A stretch of DNA of 7,976 nt from Armatimonadota bacterium (GTDB lineage Bacteria > Armatimonadota > SYMT01). Under the pieces are notes generated by a model that did no database searches, was not told the DNA's origin, and was given only the letters and a program-made list of their open reading frames with translations. The position numbers and the translations under genes were made by a program. This document shows, one piece after another, positions 5,542-7,976 of this stretch (position 1 is its first letter; each line of letters opens with the position of its first letter). The stretch covers positions 1-7,976 of the forward strand of contig JAJFMS010000190.1 in the NCBI GenBank assembly GCA_020696885.1, given 5' to 3'.

Positions 5542-5739
5542 TCACGGCACCTCGCCGCCCGCCGGAGCGTCCTGAGCTGTCTCTACGAGGCGCGAGTAGT
5601 CCACCTCGCAGCCTTCGATTCGCGAGCTGCGGTAAGCTTCGCGCGCGATCGATTCTGCCGTACGGCGCGGTGCCTCCTGTCGGCTCTGTGCCGCCAGTTT
5701 AGCCAATTGTTCTCTTACTCGCTCGCGTCCGTTGTTCAT
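5542..5739 (-). CDS. Small hypothetical protein (65 aa)
   Basis: ATG 5739 follows GGGGAAC about 4-10 bases upstream, and the gene lies 47 bp downstream of the mannonate dehydratase gene on the same strand, so co-transcription is possible. The product is soluble and charged: a probable amphipathic helix (RERVREQLAKLAAQSRQEA, residues 5-23), a second helix (TAESIAREAYRSSRIEG), then a short EVDYSRL segment. No signal peptide or Cys pair is present. The helix-rich N-terminus with a short tail recalls small antitoxins, but no toxin gene is adjacent and I recognise no family. The codon choice resembles that of its neighbours. It may also be a chance ORF; moderate confidence that it is real. Confidence 0.5.
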   Translation of the reverse strand: MNNGRERVREQLAKLAAQSRQEAPRRTAESIAREAYRSSRIEGCEVDYSRLVETAQDAPAGGEVP

Positions 5740-5786
5740 CGTCGTTCCCCGCCCAGCCTATTCCTCCACCGCACCCGGTCAAGCTC

Positions 5787-6863
5787 CTACGCCACTGAAG
5801 TACCGAACTGCCCGTCGGCAGCCTCGTTGTTTACCGCCTGCACCAGCGCTCGCATGTAGGCGATGGAGTACGCCAGTCCCGGGCCGGGGCCGCCGACCAT
5901 CTGCGGGATGTGGTCCGGGATGATGCAGCCGTCGTAGTCCACGGCTCGCAGCGCCTGCATGGCGCGGTGCATGTCCTGGTAGCCGTCGTCGATGAAGGTT
6001 TCCTGCCACGGCTCCGGCATCGGATTGCTCACGTTGCGGAAGTGGACCTTGAACAGCTTGCCGCGCTCTCCGAAGAAGCGGATCGCTTCGACCACATCGC
6101 AGCCCATGCCGACCTTGCCGCCTTCCAGCCAGCAGCCGATGCAGAGGCAGACCCCAAAGTTCGGGCTGTCCGCGATCTGCAGCGCGCGCTGGTAGCCCGA
6201 GAAGTTGCCGAAGATGCACCGCGGCACGCCGCCCAGCGCGTAGACGGGCGGATCATCCGGGTGGAAGCCGACGAACACGCCCTCTTCTTCCGCCACGCGC
6301 ATCACCTTCCGGATGAAGTACGCGTAGTTGTCCCAGATCTCGTCTTCGCTGTACTCGCGGCCGTGCGTAATGGCGCCTTCGTACACCTGGCCGTTCCAAT
6401 GGCCCTTCGCCTGGGAGATATCAAGCTGCCGGGCCGAGACGCCGCCTCGCCCTGCGGTATGGCTGGTGGTCCAGATGCCGTTGCCCATGTGGGCGTAGGT
6501 GTGGTAGTGGACCCCAGCCGCGCCCAGCATCCGCAGGAAGCTGCAGAACTCCTCGATCTTCTCGTCGCGGCCCGGGAGGTTGAGCGTGATCTGCTCCACG
6601 TTGTGGACGCCGTGGTTGGCGATCCGGTAGATCTGCATGCCGTAGTCCGCCAGCCGCCGGGCCAGCGCCCGGTAACCCTCGAGGGTGTGATCCGCGGGGT
6701 TGGCCACGTTTACCATCGCCCACTCCACGCCGAGTTGCTGGAGGAGGAGCAGGTCATTGTCCGTGGCATCGGAGGAGACGTACGTGCCGATCTGGATGCC
6801 GGGCCGAGAACCGAAGTACCCGGGAACGGCGCGGAGGGGGAAAGCATTCTTCGTTTCAATCAT
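5787..6863 (-). CDS. uxuA: Mannonate dehydratase family protein (UxuA-like)
   Basis: This encodes 358 residues from ATG 6863 (MIETKNAF); a GTG two codons earlier (6869) is possible, and numbering below counts from that GTG. The protein is a TIM-barrel of the xylose-isomerase-like superfamily. The four metal ligands known in UxuA are recognisable: His203 in GFHPDDPP, Cys243 in VCLCIGC, His276 in FKVHFRNV and Asp319 in IIPDHIP. ETFIDDGYQDM (290-300) and the end AYSIAYMRALVQAV are also typical. UxuA removes water from D-mannonate to give 2-keto-3-deoxy-gluconate in glucuronate breakdown, in the cytoplasm, with Mn2+ or similar. The N-terminal strand (IQIGTYVSSDATDNDLLLLQ) differs from the classical enzyme, and no uxaC, uxuB or kdgK gene is in the window, so a related sugar-acid dehydratase or epimerase is possible. 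The length is normal. It follows the carboxylesterase gene by 106 bp. Confidence 0.8.
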   Translation of the reverse strand: MIETKNAFPLRAVPGYFGSRPGIQIGTYVSSDATDNDLLLLQQLGVEWAMVNVANPADHTLEGYRALARRLADYGMQIYRIANHGVHNVEQITLNLPGRDEKIEEFCSFLRMLGAAGVHYHTYAHMGNGIWTTSHTAGRGGVSARQLDISQAKGHWNGQVYEGAITHGREYSEDEIWDNYAYFIRKVMRVAEEEGVFVGFHPDDPPVYALGGVPRCIFGNFSGYQRALQIADSPNFGVCLCIGCWLEGGKVGMGCDVVEAIRFFGERGKLFKVHFRNVSNPMPEPWQETFIDDGYQDMHRAMQALRAVDYDGCIIPDHIPQMVGGPGPGLAYSIAYMRALVQAVNNEAADGQFGTSVA

Positions 6864-6941
6864 GGTCACAGCTCAAGGCGTAGATTGCATCCAGCAGCAG
6901 AGTAACGGCGCGCAGCGCCACCGGCAACTCACTACGCCACC

Positions 6942-6962
6942 ACTCCAATACTCCATTACTCC
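6942..6962. repeat. Octamer (GGAGTNNT) array after the carboxylesterase stop codon
   Basis: Read on the minus strand this is GGAGTAAT, GGAGTATT, GGAGT, continuing less exactly to 6937 (GGTGG). It has the same 8-bp period and consensus as the arrays at 3027-3102. It begins 7 bp past the stop codon of the gene ending at 6970. Confidence 0.55.
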
Positions 6963-6969
6963 CGCCAAC

Positions 6970-7976
6970 TCATCCGATCAGCCGACGGCCCTCGCCTTCC
7001 GGGTCGTGGCGCACCTCGCAGCGGGTGTCGAACACCATCGTGGCACGGCGATCGGTGGTATAGGGAGCCCAGCGCGGCAGGCCGGAGTGGTTGGGATCCC
7101 CCTTCCGGGCGAAGTGGACCCACGCGCCGCTCACCTGCGCCGCCAGGGCCAGCGCGTCCGGGCGACCGCCGGTGAGGTTGACGCAGAGGTCCGCGTTGTC
7201 GAACGCAAACGCGATCTCGCAGCTATGGAACGCCCGCGGACGGCCGTCCAGCATCGGGGTGTGCCACGCGAACAGGTACTGGTATACCGGCGCCGCACGC
7301 TGGGCCGACTTCAGGTCCGCCAGGGTGGCGGCGGCGCCCCGGATCGGGGCGGCGGAGATCACGGACCAGAGGTCGAACGGCTTTGCCCTGGGGTACTCCC
7401 GGCGGTAGGCCTGGATGATCGCGCCGGCCTTCTCGCCGTGGCGCTGCGTGACGCGCTGCCGCAGTTCCGCTTTGGTGAGAGCGTCCACGTCCGGGTTGTC
7501 GCAGCCGTGCACGCCCTCGTTGAGGTTCGTGCCTACCAGCACCGGCACGCCGGCAGAGAGCGCCGGCGCCGCGGGATCGAACGGGTGCGTGGGCAGGATC
7601 CGTCCGTCCATCGACGGTCCCCAGGACAGCGGCGCCTTCCCCATCTCCCCGGAGCGAGCCGTGGCGCGCTGCTGGGCAACGCAGAGGCGGTCCGCCGGGA
7701 TCGACGCAAGCTGGTCGAGCTGGTTCTTCCCCAGCCCCAGTTCGGACAGGAACCCGGCCGCCAGCCGTTCGGAGTCTTCCATCGACTGCGCACGCAGCAT
7801 GGAGCCGCTCTGGATGATCGCTTTGTGAAAGAGGCCCTTCGCCGCCGGCATCGCCAGGAGGGCGCAGATCTTGGCGCCGCCTCCGGACTGCCCGAACACC
7901 GTCACGTTGCCCGGGTCACCCCCGAACGCGGCGATGTTGTCCCGCACCCACTCCAGCAGCGCCACGTGGTCCAGCA
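6970..7976 (-). CDS. Carboxylesterase type B, C-terminal part (5' end outside window)
   Basis: The frame runs off the right edge; the visible part begins LDHVALLEWVRDNIAAFGGDP, the classical strand-helix before the nucleophile elbow of type-B carboxylesterases, so the GTG at 7965 is internal and not the start. Numbered from Val at 7965, the triad is complete: Ser27 in FGQSGGG, Glu150 in GTNLNEG and His247 in FHSCEIAF. Further family blocks are WGPSMDGRILP (115-125) and AWVHFARKGDPN (281-292). About 100-170 N-terminal residues, including any signal peptide and the oxyanion HGGG loop, are missing. The gene hydrolyses carboxylic esters; the family covers p-nitrobenzyl esterase, cholinesterases and fungal-type esterases, so the substrate is open. 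It is the first visible member of the minus-strand run that includes UxuA. Confidence 0.9.
   Translation of the reverse strand, partial: LDHVALLEWVRDNIAAFGGDPGNVTVFGQSGGGAKICALLAMPAAKGLFHKAIIQSGSMLRAQSMEDSERLAAGFLSELGLGKNQLDQLASIPADRLCVAQQRATARSGEMGKAPLSWGPSMDGRILPTHPFDPAAPALSAGVPVLVGTNLNEGVHGCDNPDVDALTKAELRQRVTQRHGEKAGAIIQAYRREYPRAKPFDLWSVISAAPIRGAAATLADLKSAQRAAPVYQYLFAWHTPMLDGRPRAFHSCEIAFAFDNADLCVNLTGGRPDALALAAQVSGAWVHFARKGDPNHSGLPRWAPYTTDRRATMVFDTRCEVRHDPEGEGRRLIG

Noticed and set aside
5910..6905. 331-codon open frame on the + strand
   Set aside because: It is antisense to the mannonate dehydratase gene with its conserved metal ligands, and its own translation resembles no family.

Overview
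The window is GC-rich bacterial chromosome with seven recognisable protein loci, one doubtful small ORF and several short repeats. I saw no rRNA, tRNA, CRISPR array or transposase. The gene content is a Tat-exported DUF1501 protein, a UxuA-type mannonate dehydratase, two secreted or soluble carboxylesterases, a beta-lactamase-fold serine hydrolase and a secreted Asn-Pro-Tyr repeat protein. Together with intergenic repeats of the GTCATCCTGA...GAAGGATC type, this suggests an environmental heterotroph of the Armatimonadota/Planctomycetota kind. That placement is inference; no marker gene is present to confirm it.

Layout, left part (+ strand): the 3' end of a beta-lactamase-family gene (3-611); a spacer with an inverted/direct repeat cluster (635-806); a DUF1501 gene (892-2321) that is broken by a frameshift near 1368-1371; a spacer with a possible ECF-sigma promoter and a small palindrome; and a gene for a secreted protein (2502-3005) made of two near-identical 64-residue halves. 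A 93-bp convergent spacer carrying octamer repeats ends this half.

Layout, right part (all - strand, read right to left): a type-B carboxylesterase cut by the window edge (6970-7976), a UxuA-like dehydratase (5787-6863), a small unknown ORF (5542-5739), a 148-bp element with 26-bp inverted ends (5353-5500), a leucine-rich-repeat-like protein (4128-5297), and an exported alpha/beta hydrolase of the acetylxylan-esterase/BD-FAE type (3099-4025). Gaps are 106, 47, 244 and 102 bp, so some may be co-transcribed.

Functional reading: UxuA dehydrates D-mannonate in hexuronate breakdown, and the neighbouring esterases could strip ester groups from plant-polymer side chains. This would fit a saprophytic, polysaccharide-degrading life, but substrates cannot be read from sequence. 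The most unusual items are non-genic: the inverted-repeat element, a palindromic repeat read in frame inside the LRR-like gene, and GGAGTNNT octamer arrays lying at the stop codons of two unrelated minus-strand genes.
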